From Marsupella aquatica (Eukaryota; Marchantiophyta): a DNA stretch of 64,000 bases. Location: NCBI GenBank assembly GCA_973895155.1, contig OZ316892.1, forward strand, positions 6,200,001 through 6,264,000. Reading direction: 5' to 3'. The notes beneath the pieces are model-generated. The model was not told where the DNA came from. It did no database searches and was given only the letters and a program-made list of their open reading frames with translations. Both the position numbers and the translations under genes were made by a program. Shown in pieces: positions 35,375 to 46,198 of this stretch (its first letter is position 1; the number at the start of each line of letters is the position of its first letter).

Positions 35375-38300
35375 ATGGAAGCGCCTAAAGCATTTATCGA
35401 AAGGCTTCGGAGGGAAAAGTTTTTCATTGGGGCAGCCGGTGGCCGCGCAAATCCATTAGCATTGGACTTGGATCGAGCCATCCAGCAACTGTCTGTGGAG
35501 CTCTATCAACATGATTTTCATTTTATTAAAGAGCTCATTCAGGTATTCATGTCAAGTACCCCGTAAGCTAGTTTTAGTTGTCTGATCCATGCACGAGAAA
35601 ACATGAGTCACTTCAATCTCAATGACCATGCCTATCTGCGCTGTTTAGAATGCAGAGGACAACTTATGCAGAAGATGTATGCCCCTCTCTCGAATTCAAG
35701 CGTTAGTCACTTCAATCTCAATGACCATGTCTGTCTGTGCTGTTTGTAGAATGCAGAGGACAACGCTTATGCAGAAGATGTATGCCCCTCTCTCGAATTT
35801 AAGCTGATAAAGGAGGACATTGCAAACGTTGGCGCTTCCGCAACGCTGCTAGTTCTCAATAATGAGTGCGGACTAACAAGAGCGGATGTTACAGCTCTAT
35901 GCAGTGTTGGGGATTCCACAAAAGTAGGGAAATGAAACGAAGGATATATTGGTTGCAAAGGTACGTGAACTAGCGAGTTTGGTGGTAATGTCCACTGAGC
36001 TTAGAAGCGTACAAGACTACTGCATATATTCGCATAGAGCTGAAATGGTGGCCTGATATGAGCTAGAGTGAAAACTTTTAGTCGATTGAGGTGATGGTGT
36101 TGGCTTCCGGATTGAATGTGGGGGAATTCGGTTGATTTAAGGATGTCTGAAATTATGCCACATGTGGTTGAATGTGCTCAGGAGTCGGTTTTAAGTCCAT
36201 TTTTATGATTTGCGAGACTGCCATGATCATCAGCAATGGGTATCGCTTACGTTTTCGGCAGACAGCTTCTAAAGAGGCTGGGATGGGATACATTGTACCC
36301 GAATGGATAGAATCTCCTACCGATGGTGCGATTGTGTCTGCAAGTGGACGTGGGAAACTACCCACAACAGTGATCATTCTTCCCATCCGTGATGACAAGG
36401 TAGACCTGGTTCGGAAGCAGCTCAAGGAGCTTTCTCCCGAAATGATATTGTTCTTAACACGTATCAGGGAGCTAAAGGTTGCAGACACGACCAAAACTGC
36501 AGTGGATTCTGTAGACTTCATGAGGATCACGCGCTCAAAACCAATGTCCGGTGTTAAGAGCGAGGTTTGTAAGTTCTTCGAAGTTACTTTAACCGTTGAA
36601 AGTTCAGCTTGCGCTGTTCCGGAAAAGCATCCATACCTAGTCTTTCAAAAATCGTACCCTGTCACTCACCCAGCCGAGGAGAGGAAAGAGATCCATGAGT
36701 GGATTGTTACTCTTGCTTTTCCTAAAGAAGCGCGGGTATCGTCTGGTCACGTCGGTGATGTGTTCTCTTTCCTACCGACGGAACTCAGAACAGGTTTTCC
36801 ATTTATCATCAACGCAGATTTCCTCTTGACCACTTCGAGAGAAACTATAAGGTTCGATAGCCCATGGAACCTTGGCATTCTTGACTGCGTTCCGGCTGCT
36901 TACAATATTTCATTTAAGATTTTGGTAGGCCGCGTCCAAATTTCAAGGGAAATTACTCGCACTTCGAAGCTATTGAATCCGAAGGATGCATACCAGTTTC
37001 TGCCCCACAACACCATTGAACACGCTTACAGATATAATTCTGCCGGTGCAGTGGAGAACCGACGACTGCGACAGAAACTTTGCCTCGAACCACAACAAGC
37101 TGCCAATCTCCATCAGCTGGAGAAGGTGAGAGCCGAGATTTTCAAAAGATTGCAGAAGTCTCCTGTGGTAATTGTGAGCATGGTCATTCATAATTATGGC
37201 TCGCAATGTACACCGGGAGATTCCCCACCTTCCAAGAGGATCTACATTGCTGCAAACGCCTCCCGGCAAGTGAAGCCAAGTTTCCGTGATATTCTCAACA
37301 GCGCTGCCACAAGTAATCACCCAGCTCCTTTGGTGGTCATGAAAAGTTCAGATGGTACCAGGACTCAGGAGGGTAAGTTTTACGTGGTTGACGAATACAT
37401 CCAGGAACGTTACGCCAATGGCCTGGTAGCCCTAGGGGTTCCCGAGATGAATATGTCTGAGTACGAGACTTTCTTGATGGACTCAAAGTGGCTGTTGAAT
37501 CTTCCAGGAAAGAACTACTTCCAAGTCCTGACATTTGCCGCATTTGAGATGAAGCTTTTTGATGGTGCAAACAACACTGCGAGAAAAAAGAAGTTTCGCC
37601 TGTTGAAGGTCAGAGTAGAGAAAGATAAGGTCAAACTGGCCACCTTCAATGATATAAGTGGAGTAACTGAGCTATTTTACTCATCTTTCAAAAAGGATTC
37701 GAAGTGGTTATCTAAATGGGTGGATGAATTCAGTGAGTGGTTTTCTCCTAGGGTCATGCCAACAGAAACTTCAAAGGCTTTGAAAGACGCAAGTAACAGG
37801 GATGCTCTGGTGTGGTGGATGAAGAAGCATGCCTCAGTTGAAGAATTGACCGTCCGAACATTCTCTCAAAGGCTCATCGAGAACCTCGTGGTTGGCAAAC
37901 TTAACTCCAAACATGCAACCAAAGGTGCAATCCTTGCGATGCAATTTCTCTACACAGCGATACATGAGAATTTCTTAAGTTGGAGTGACACAGTAGACCG
38001 ATTAAGAAGTGCGTCGGAAGTGATTATAGTGGATCATACGGGCTCTCCACAACCCCGCCTACAACGCAGAGCCGCTATTGGCAATACAAGACCTAGATTC
38101 AAGATGCGAACTGTCCTCGTGCCACCAACACGAAGCAAGTGGTCGCTTGTCTTTTCCATTTCTCCAGGCTATGCAAACAAATACATAGTATTGTCCGATA
38201 TGTATTTGGATCCAATATGCTCTCTTGCGGACATTGTCGTGAATAGGTCTCGCGGGCCATTTTCAATGCTTGGATTTATCAAGCAGTCCTTCAATGCTAT

Positions 38301-39963
38301 CGACCTTCCACTCGTCCAGGTCCCAGCAGACGAGCATTTTCCATTCCTTCATCCTGTGACTATGGAAAAATCTCTATTGATACTGCAGTGGCTCAAAGAG
38401 TTCCTTCCAACCAGACGGAACAAAAAATCGGAGATTGATCTATTTCTTACGGACCTCAAGGCATTGCATTGGTTAAAAACAGTTCATCACGGATGGCAGC
38501 ATGCATCTGCAGTATTCTTTTCTAATTCTTACTTTGAGGATCGTTTTACTGCACATGATCTTCCGTTTCTTGACACTGCTTATAGTCCTCTGGATCTCAC
38601 CAATTTGGATGCTGGATTTGTCTTTGAGGAACTGGAAGTGGTCACCGACATGAGAGAGGGGTGTTCTTCTGTTGCGGAATATTTTTCCAGATGTCCGGCT
38701 GAATCACTAGACCAGACGGTTGTGAACCGGTTCTATGCATACCTCAATGAATTTGGCTGGAGCAACGATGCCTGCAAACTTTTGAAAGTATGGATTCCTG
38801 CTAGTGGTACGAGCAAGCTTCCTACCTGGAGAGCTCCTGTGGAATGTGTAATAAGCGACGACCATGACATCTTCGAAGACAATGTTAGTCATGTCACAGT
38901 GCTGGACAAACTGTACGATCAGAACTTGCTGCCGTTCTTTTCTGATGTGCTACGCGTTCCAAAACAGGCTTCAATTGATCTATGCTGCGAAATTTGGTTG
39001 AAATGGAGCTACAGAGCCAGCAACGCCTTCAATGAGGTGTCCAACAAAGGCGGTCATCTCACAATGCCCTTGTCTCTCAGGCGGGACAAAGTGCAATATG
39101 TGTTGAAGAAAATAGTCCAGAAGAATTGGCAAGAATGCAGCGAAGAGGATTGGAGGTCATTTCAATCTCGGGTAGGAGTCCCCCTCGCTCCAATGTCTAA
39201 TGAACTGAGAATCAGCATAGTATCACCAAATCACGTTTTTATAATGGATGATCTTCTCTTATCTACGTCCTTTCGGAGAGCTGCAAAAGGGAAGCTCAAC
39301 TTCATTTGGCTCCTTCCGGACTTATCAGCTGAGCAATTGGACGACCTCGTCAAATTGTATACAAAGATCGGAGTAAAGAAACTCTCCGAACATGTGAAAT
39401 GTCATGTACATATTCCACCGAAAGTTTGGAGTACAACAATTCCTCCTGACGAGGGGCTCATCAAGGAGGGGTTACTCCGGAGTGTATTAGCCTATCTTTG
39501 TCATGCTGGGAAAGAGCACGATCTCTCGGTTACATGCAGGCAGAAGATTCTGTCTCAGCTCATTTCAGCAACTGAGATCGTCGTCTCTGATCCTTTCGAG
39601 AAGCGCTTCCGTTTGGATGTCAAAATGTTGGTTTCCTCTGCAACTGTTACGAAATCGGCCTTTGCTTACTATGATCCACTGAATGGCAAACTGTATCACA
39701 TCAGAAAGGATCATCCTCTCGTGCAAGCAGATGTAACAAAGAGGGAATTCAATGCTCAGTTTGCGACAACCATCTCAACTGGCATTCTTCCTGACCGTCC
39801 GGCACTCGCACAAGGATTGACAATGTTGCTGAAGCTTCTCTGTGATTCTGAGTTCGCCATGAAGTCTGTGACGTATGAACTTGATGCACAGCACCTCGTC
39901 ATTTTTCCAGAAGATGAGAAGCTGCTGAAAGAGGGTATGAAAACCTGGATTCAAGCAGGCTGA
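35375..39963 (+). pseudogene. NO VEIN/sacsin-like GHKL ATPase, broken by an in-frame TGA
   Basis: Three exons fit: 35,375-35,542, 35,750-35,960 and 36,182-39,963, all GT-AG with matching phases, about 1,386 codons. The N-terminal half is the GHKL (Hsp90-like) ATPase fold of the plant NO VEIN/sacsin family. The N-box is split across exons 1 and 2 (FIKELIQ + NAEDNAYAEDV). The next motif is LLVLNNECGLTRADV, then CSVGDSTK, and GYIGCKGVGFKSIF forms the glycine-rich ATP lid across exons 2 and 3. In exon 2 an in-frame TGA at 35,933-35,935 falls between VGK and NEGYIG, where relatives usually have a basic residue, so it looks like CGA changed to TGA. It would end the protein after about 117 residues. 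The 1,260-codon last exon is otherwise fully open, so the lesion is recent, is bypassed somehow, or is a base error. Relatives in Arabidopsis act in the nucleus in development; the role here is unknown. The first ATG of the last exon's open frame (36,172) lies in the intron. Confidence 0.82.
35606..35803 (+). repeat. Tandem duplication of about 99 bp across an intron-exon border
   Basis: The segment starting AGTCACTTCAATCTCAATG and running through the first 50 or so bases of exon 2 occurs twice, at about 35,606-35,701 and 35,705-35,803. The second copy keeps the frame (AATGCAGAGGACAACGC). The first lacks the GC after GACAAC and so would shift the frame if used. Each copy has its own potential acceptor AG before AATGCAG. 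Confidence 0.85.
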
Positions 39964-40330
39964 TCAGTCTGCACTGGATGTACTTCTTTGCCTCGTACAT
40001 ATAAGGTTTCCTTCGGCATCTTTACGCAGAGTCTGCAATTAATTCAGACTCCGCACTCAATGTAAATCTTCCACGGGAGGATAAGTTCGGTATGCAGGGA
40101 ACTCCCAGTTTAGCGGCGAGCTCCAGTCTTTATTATCCTGCAAAGATGTTCGATTAGGCAATAGGGGATTGAGGATAACTGTTTGGCACAAAACGCGCTT
40201 AGACGTTTCGACGTTAGGATCATGAGATTTTTTGCCTACTGAGGACACGTACTCACAAAGTCAACATGGATCAATGCGCAAATTACATTCTAAAATAAGC
40301 ATATTCTTCACATCACATCCGGGCCATTGA
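39964..40330. other. 3' flank of the ATPase gene, nothing else seen
   Basis: This short stretch presumably includes the 3' untranslated region of the ATPase gene. No gene or repeat is visible. Confidence 0.5.
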
Positions 40331-40476
40331 TCCCCTCGTTGGATCGTTATTACTGACTCTATGCAATCGCTCAATTCGTCGCTCGTTTCACACTCAGCAT
40401 GACGCACCATGTCAAGTGGGGTTGATCACCGCTGGTGGATGCAAACTCTTCAGCTGGAAATTATTAAAACAAAACA

Positions 40477-40712
40477 CTTTGCTAATAAAGGACCCACCGA
40501 GTGCCTGATGTATGAAAATGCTTCAGCTCCGCGGGAAATCAAAATCCACCAACTTTGCTAGTAAAGTACCCAAAGAGCACGTGCCTGATTTACGAACACC
40601 CGAAATCCCGAACACTCTTCATCTCTGCTGCAAATCAAACGAACACCCACTTTGCTAAATAAAGGACCTGAAATTAAAAACCACCTACTTTGCTAATAAA
40701 GGACCCACCGAT
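40477..40712. promoter_or_regulatory. Four copies of an ACTTTGCTARTAAAGGACCC motif upstream of ELIP A
   Basis: The motif occurs near 40,477, 40,552, 40,650 and 40,687 with small changes. Unit B has three copies at about 46,799, 46,877 and 46,956. Conservation between the units may reflect only the recent duplication, so a regulatory role is a guess. Confidence 0.45.
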
Positions 40713-40955
40713 TCCAAGTACGCGAAAGAGCGAAGAGTCCAGAGACGACCGAACTCGGAGAGGAACTTATCAGAGAGGCTGCAGTTGTTGGCAAGGAGAA
40801 TGACCCACGTAGTAGTGATTTGCTTGATTCTCTGCTCTCCAGGTGTCTAGTTCCCGCACCCACTCTTTCGTCCTTTTTTCGTGTTAGCACGCCGCTGTCA
40901 TACTGTCATACCGCCCAGAGCTGTGAATGATGCATGTGTCGTTAGAATCGCGATC

Positions 40956-41039
40956 ACACGTGTAATTGCCAAATGTCCAATTTCCCCAACTGCTTCGTGT
41001 CTGGCTGCCGGTTGTGTCCCACTCTGCTCTCCTATATAG
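40956..41039 (+). promoter_or_regulatory. ELIP A core promoter: G-box/ABRE and TATA box
   Basis: The palindrome ACACGTGT (40,956-40,963) is a G-box and ABA-response core. TATATAG at 41,033-41,039 is a good TATA box about 210 bp before the start codon. Both elements and their spacing are kept in the second copy. Such a pair fits genes induced by light stress or dehydration; the regulation itself is inferred. Confidence 0.7.
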
Positions 41040-41249
41040 CACAGCCAGGCTCTACTCCTCTACATCATCCAGCTTGTACTCAATTATTAGCTGTTCTTGA
41101 CAAATTCTACTTCAGCTTTTTCTGCTAATCGATCACACCGAACTCGATCAAAACTGTGGTTAGCCACTGAGTTTCTTCCTAGATCGATCAATTTCGTCCA
41201 ACTCCAGCCACTGCAGAGGTTTTGTGTTGAACAATCAATCACGGCAACG

Positions 41250-41951
41250 ATGTCGACGATGATGGCTTCCAGTGCAGTATTGGGAGGACTGAGGAGTCTG
41301 CATGACCCTGCCTCACTCAAGAAGACGAGTTTGACGGGAAACACATTGAACTTGGGCTTTGCAAAGGCGAGGATTGGGGCAAGGCAGCACCAGAGCTTGA
41401 AGGTACGAAGCGAAGGGGGGTTGAAGGAGTCGGTCGATAAGGCCACGAAGACGGAGATTTCCCGCGATGAGATTCTCCGCAACCAGGCCGAGAATGAGTC
41501 AGAGAAGAAGTCCGTCTTCGGCACTGAGCCCAAGAGCGGCTCGTTCTACCCTCGCCCTGAGGTCGAGAGGCGTCCCGAAACCGGCAACAGAGACCTCGGT
41601 AGCATTTTCGCATTCGATGGCGCAGTGCCAGAGACCGTGAACGGCCGGCTCGCAATGGTGGGCCTCGTGTGGGCTTTGGTCGCCGAGCGAGTGAGCGGAC
41701 TGACCGTGTTCGAGCAGCTCTACACTCCTGCTGGAGGCTTCGGGCTGGTGTTCTACATCGCCGTGGTGCAGCTCATCACCTTCGCGTCTGTGATTCCCGC
41801 TCTGAACGGCGAGTCCACAGATGCGCGAAGCTTCGGCCCCTTCAGAGCGCAAGCGGAACGATGGAACGGGCGTCTGGCGATGTTGGGATTCCTGTCGCTG
41901 CTTCTCACGGAGCAGTTCATCAAGGCTCCCGTCTTCAGCACTTGGTTTTAA
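41250..41951 (+). CDS. Early light-induced protein (ELIP), copy A
   Basis: The intronless gene encodes 233 residues of the ELIP family. ELIPs sit in the thylakoid membrane and protect the photosystems under high light and during drying, probably by holding free chlorophyll or quenching excess energy. Residues 1 to about 54 look like a chloroplast transit peptide rich in Ser, Arg and Lys, ending near KVRS. Three membrane helices follow. Helix 1 (about 128-149) has ETVNGRLAMVG, helix 2 (about 164-185) is GFGLVFYIAVVQLITFA, and helix 3 (about 203-221) has ERWNGRLAMLG. The paired E-x-x-N-G-R-x-A-M motifs of helices 1 and 3 bind chlorophyll in this family. The frame is open for 51 codons upstream, but the ATG at 41,250 is chosen because the duplicate starts at the equivalent ATG and the transit peptide begins there. 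Confidence 0.93.
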   Translation: MSTMMASSAVLGGLRSLHDPASLKKTSLTGNTLNLGFAKARIGARQHQSLKVRSEGGLKESVDKATKTEISRDEILRNQAENESEKKSVFGTEPKSGSFYPRPEVERRPETGNRDLGSIFAFDGAVPETVNGRLAMVGLVWALVAERVSGLTVFEQLYTPAGGFGLVFYIAVVQLITFASVIPALNGESTDARSFGPFRAQAERWNGRLAMLGFLSLLLTEQFIKAPVFSTWF

Positions 41952-42264
41952 ATTGAGTCAAGTTAGCAACAATCCAGTAGAACGAACCATTTTAGTTGGA
42001 TCGATTGTAAAGTTCTCGTATTAGTGTACAGTAATCTAGCAACAATTGTTCAGCTGTTTTCCATTCAAGGTAGGGTAGGCGATCGGAATTGGATCGGGGG
42101 CGACCGCAGCATAGATTTAATTAGCTATGTACTAGGAGTCTTCGCCCGCTGTCTAGAAATTTTGCAGAATTCTTGCAAGCATTGAATCGGCATTCTTGTC
42201 TGAAGTTCCTGTTACTTACAAATGTGCAGTCATCAGAAATCGACTGTCTACAGCTGAAGAGATC

Positions 42265-42270
42265 AATAAA
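42265..42270 (+). terminator. Likely polyadenylation signal of ELIP A
   Basis: AATAAA lies about 315 bp after the stop codon in a segment (GAAGAGATCAATAAAT) that is conserved in copy B. Its use is inferred. Confidence 0.4.
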
Positions 42271-43006
42271 TCGTGCAACAATTTTCTATCTCTTTTGTCC
42301 ATGCCCAGCAACCGTTAATTGTGAAGCATCTGTCTTCTCAAGCGAGTGCAATACCTTCTCTGTTCGATCTCACAGATGACTCCTACGCTTCAATCCATCG
42401 AGTGCTAAACAAGCGGCTAACTTGAATTGCAATTCAAATTCGTTTGAACTGATCTTTTGAATCATAAGCGAAACATTTCGTTACAATTCAATCCAATGTG
42501 AACATCTCGAACACGCAGCAATGGAAATGTTATCAAAAATTGATTTACAGTGACATACTACGTCAAAAGCAACAAAAACTGATCTGATAACTAATATCAG
42601 TTCAAACCCAAATTTTACGTTTATTTCGCCTTCTACATCTGTGCATGAAACTTGATACTATCATTTCAAAATCTATGAAACTTGATACCATCATTTCAAA
42701 ATCCAGAACAGATATTGCCACATAAAGTAATAAACTTCATTCGTAAATATGCACAGCTTTATCCATAATCATTCTCGTTTGCATGCAATAATGTATAGGA
42801 TGGCACGTTCCCCTCACTACCTGCACAGAAGGATTCAACACTTGGAGGTCCTATTCGTGGGCAAACCTAAATACTTGAAAAGTCGACTGGTGCTCTGATG
42901 TAGTGATCAGCTTATTTTTTAAGGACTTCACTTTTTAGCCAGAGTGGATGTGTGAGGGAGAAGATGCTCAGAAGATTCCCTATTCAATTATTTTCCTGAC
43001 CGTCAG

Positions 43007-43122
43007 ATCTCCCTAGATTTAAGGCTGACCATTAGATTCTGGCTAATGGGGCCTGGGATTAGGTATCTCCCTAGATTTAAGGCTGACCATTAGATTCTGG
43101 CTAATGGGGCCTGGGATTAGGT
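43007..43122. repeat. Exact 58-bp tandem duplication
   Basis: The unit starting ATCTCCCTAGATTTAAGG runs from 43,007 to 43,064 and is repeated without change at 43,065-43,122. The surrounding 200 bases resemble 54,095-54,275. Confidence 0.95.
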
Positions 43123-43311
43123 GAAACACTGGCTAATGAGCCAGAAAAATAGTAGCCAATTTTCGCCAAAAGTGGGGAAGGATTTTTGGGGAGGTGGAAT
43201 CTAGCTAATTTTTGCCACTAAAAGAAACGCTGGTAGTGATGTAGTTTAGGAATGATGGGATACAATCTTATGGGGCAGGGTGAGCATTTAACATACCAGT
43301 GTCTTTGGGCA

Positions 43312-43433
43312 CATATACAACTACTCGAAACGCCTACTACTAAGTGTACTGTGCACCATTCTTGTGGCCTTCCATATACAACTACTCGAAACGCCTACTA
43401 CTAAGTGTACTGTGCACCATTCTTGTGGCCTTC
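43312..43433. repeat. Exact 61-bp tandem duplication
   Basis: The unit starting CATATACAACTACTCGAAAC runs from 43,312 to 43,372 and is repeated at 43,373-43,433 without change. It is only about 190 bp from the exact 58-bp duplication. Confidence 0.95.
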
Positions 43434-43877
43434 CATGCTACCACCACTGCTAGAATGTAGTCTAGAGACCAAGGGGGGAGCAGGTGAATTACAAAAGGAC
43501 GTGAGAACCTCTAGTCCTGCATTTCGAAGAGCTAAGGATATCTATCAAGTGTTATAAGGAGCTACGTATTAAAAAAAACTCTAGTGGATGTTACATCGAC
43601 AGCAATGGTATCTTCCCCTCGTTTTCCCGTTGTTTTTCCTGCTTTGTTGGCTTTCTTTGGTCCCCCTATTGTTCTTAGCATTATTTTATGTAAAATGTAA
43701 TTTGCACCAGTGAGTAATGCACTTTGATGTTCCCCTACCTTTGCCCTTGTGTTGGGTCTTTGCCGTTGGGATCCTGTCTCCCTGCTGTTGCGTTTTTTGT
43801 TCGTTGTACTAAGGGCCACTTTGCATAATTTTCAGCTCCACACCTCAACCCAATTTGCTTGAGATCTAACCTGGGCC

Positions 43878-45440
43878 ATGAAAAACCAAAAGAGGGAAAA
43901 GCTCATTATCTGGTCTTGGACCGATTGGAAATTCACAATCCTCAGATTTCCAAGATTTTCAATGTGGAGCCAAGGAGGGCTCGGACTGATCTCCTTAATG
44001 GCACAATTCAGAGCTTTAGCTGGGAGCTTCATCATCTGGGCATTGGCTGAAGGAGACCACCCTCTGAGACATATTCTTCAATTCCAGATTCAACAGCTCT
44101 CTATGCAAAAATGGGGGCCTGAGGACTTCACGTGGGTTTTTTCACACTGCCACACTCTTCCACAGGGTGGCTCCCAAGTATGGGTCAATGTTTGCACTGC
44201 TTGGAACGTCGTCAAGAAGCATTTGAAGCCCACACCCCCGGGACACTTGGAAGGCTGGAGATATCTCCCCCTTTGGAGACCTCATCTCAACCATACAAAC
44301 TCCACTGGGGCGAAGTGCCATAGCAACCCACAACGTAAAATCAAGAGGGCAGGTTTTCAATTGATGCAGGATGTACTGGATCCACAGGGAGAATTCCTGA
44401 GGTGGGAGGATGGACCCAATGCGAGTCTTCTACGGAGTCGTGCTTGGGCTTATCGTAAGATGATTGCCAACCTCAAGAGCGTTCCGGAATTCCACAGCAA
44501 TCCTCCCCAATTGCTCCCTATCTTCATGGAAGCATGGCTTTCGGACGGCATCCTATACATCTGGGAATTCTCAACTAAGAGGCGACTTATTACAACACAA
44601 TGGCAATTTCACCCAGGATACATCAACACCAAAACGGACCTTCCAAGTGATTAACAATTGTTTACACAAACTGGTCACATTCGCTCCACCTTCTGAGGTG
44701 CTATTGCCCCGAGGCTATTGCACAGGGTCTTGATCAGGAAACAGAGCGCTGATGCTCCACACCAAATCCGCATCGGGAGGACAATCGGCTCCCCTAGCAC
44801 CTTTGCTCCAGTACAAGTGGAAAGATGGCCTTCCTTTCATGGACACGTCTACCGCCCACTTAAGGGAGATCCAAGGGAGGCTTCCAGGGACTCTTCACAA
44901 GGCCATACACAAATGGGTGTTACAGTTAAATTGGACTCCTGACCCCAGAGCCCTTTGGACCCGCACATGGCTCCCCTTCCGTGCTGCTCATGAGAACTGC
45001 TACCTGTGGCAGTTAATTTATCACATCCCGGCCTCACAACACTGTCTGGAGATTTCCTTGTCTTCCACCCTCTGACCTGATTACCTGGTGCACTCGATGC
45101 GGATTGAATCAACACAAAGACATTGTCCACTGCATTTGGGAGTGCACATATCTCAAGTGGTCTGGATCTGGGTACAAGACTTCCTTCGACATTGTGCGTT
45201 CTCTCAAGGGGGCTGGGTCCTCCTTCAACCGGTTCACATTTTCGTAGGGGCTGCACTTCTGGATGTGCGGGACATACCAACAAAGCTCTGGCACCGTCTC
45301 AGGGCCATTTTATGTTGGCACATTTGGAAGGATCGGTGCACACATTTCATAGAGCATACTAGATCAAAATCCGCACGTGGTCATCAGGAAGGCTTGGCAT
45401 CGCCTCGGCATCTATCTCAAGCTGCATGTTGAGCATAGAC
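43878..45440 (+). pseudogene. LINE ORF2 C-terminal remnant
   Basis: The frame to 44,654 reads AQFRALAGSFIIWALAEGD and VWVNVCTAWNVVKKHLK, closely matching the minus-strand LINE at 17,440-18,192. After frame changes, the region 44,752-45,440 holds the zinc-binding zf-RVT remnant (TRCGLNQHKDIVHCIWE). It is broken and not translatable as one protein. Confidence 0.85.
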
Positions 45441-46198
45441 GACATTCGCAACGGCAAGCCCATGAACCATCCAACGCACAATAGTCGACACAGAGAGATA
45501 CGTGGTTCACCTCCACATGAGGCTATGTCCATGGGAACACACAAGAGCTTTACTGCACTCTAGACCGACCGGCCATACCAAGCATCCAAAGCACAAGCTC
45601 TCCCTATCTCTCAACTAGCTCCGTAACAATGAGCCTAAGTTCCACCAGGGCCTGGCATCAGCCCTGGCTATATACACAACAGCACTACCGCTAACAATAG
45701 CTAAGTCCTAACCCGAGTTAGCCTAACTGTAGTTAGCTCATGAGTCACAAGACTAGAGCAATATCTAACACAAGCGTGACTGGGCCAAGCACTGGGCCAG
45801 CATTTGGACTGGGAGGACCACATTTGCTAAAGCACATCTGGACATGTCCCGGGCTTTTGGTAATTGGGACAGCCTATGGCAAATCCATGAAGATATTCTT
45901 CAAGTTCAGCCGGTCCCTCCCCGCCCCCATGATGTGTTGGCTTCTGCGGGTGATGAGGCTGCACTTCTGGTAGACTGATAGACTTTCTTTCTTGGACCCA
46001 CTGTTCAGTACCTCGCCGGTCTCTGTTCACTGGCCAGTCTTTGGGAGTGTGTTGCTCCTGTAGTAGTTTCTAAATTTCTTGTTGGCTGCCCCCTTGGAGG
46101 CTCAGCTTCTTACCTGGTTCCGGCTCCATTGCCCTTTTGGGCCCCTCTTTGTATGCTGACTTTTTGAATGGAATTCAATGGGTTTTTTCGAGGCGAAA
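43968..46198 (+). mobile_element. LINE fragment (L1-type), same family as the 16-19 kb copy
   Basis: The copy is strongly 5'-truncated and keeps only the end of ORF2 and the 3' UTR. It runs from the GGLGLISLMAQF motif at its start (about 43,975) to the 3' terminus GGGTTTTTTCGAGGCGAAAAG at 46,180-46,200. Flanks AGATTTTCAATGTGGA (from 43,953) and AGATCTTCAATGTCTGGA (from 46,199) look like a diverged target duplication. The paralogous unit B lacks the element. An LTR-like relic interrupts its 3' part. Confidence 0.85.
45480..45775 (-). repeat. LTR-like relic inside the second LINE
   Basis: Read on the minus strand it begins near TGTTAGATATTGCTCTAG, has GTATATAGCCAGGGCTGATG in the middle and ends with CCATGGACATAGCC and GTGAACCACGTATC. 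It is related to 18,083-18,315. The two sit at different points of the LINE, so they entered separately. A partial third copy may lie at 46,480-46,640. Confidence 0.55.

Noticed and set aside
35933-35935. TGA as a selenocysteine codon
   Set aside because: Land plants are not known to have selenocysteine machinery, and relatives do not have Cys at this site as far as I know.
36172-36181. ATG at 36,172 as start of the large ATPase ORF
   Set aside because: It lies in the intron; the acceptor at 36,180-36,181 joins GGA-GTC-GGT-TTT in phase to exon 2 to complete the glycine-rich ATP motif.
41097-41249. 51 extra codons upstream of ELIP A in the same frame
   Set aside because: Copy B has no equivalent open frame, and the transit peptide begins at the shared ATG (41,250 and 47,500).
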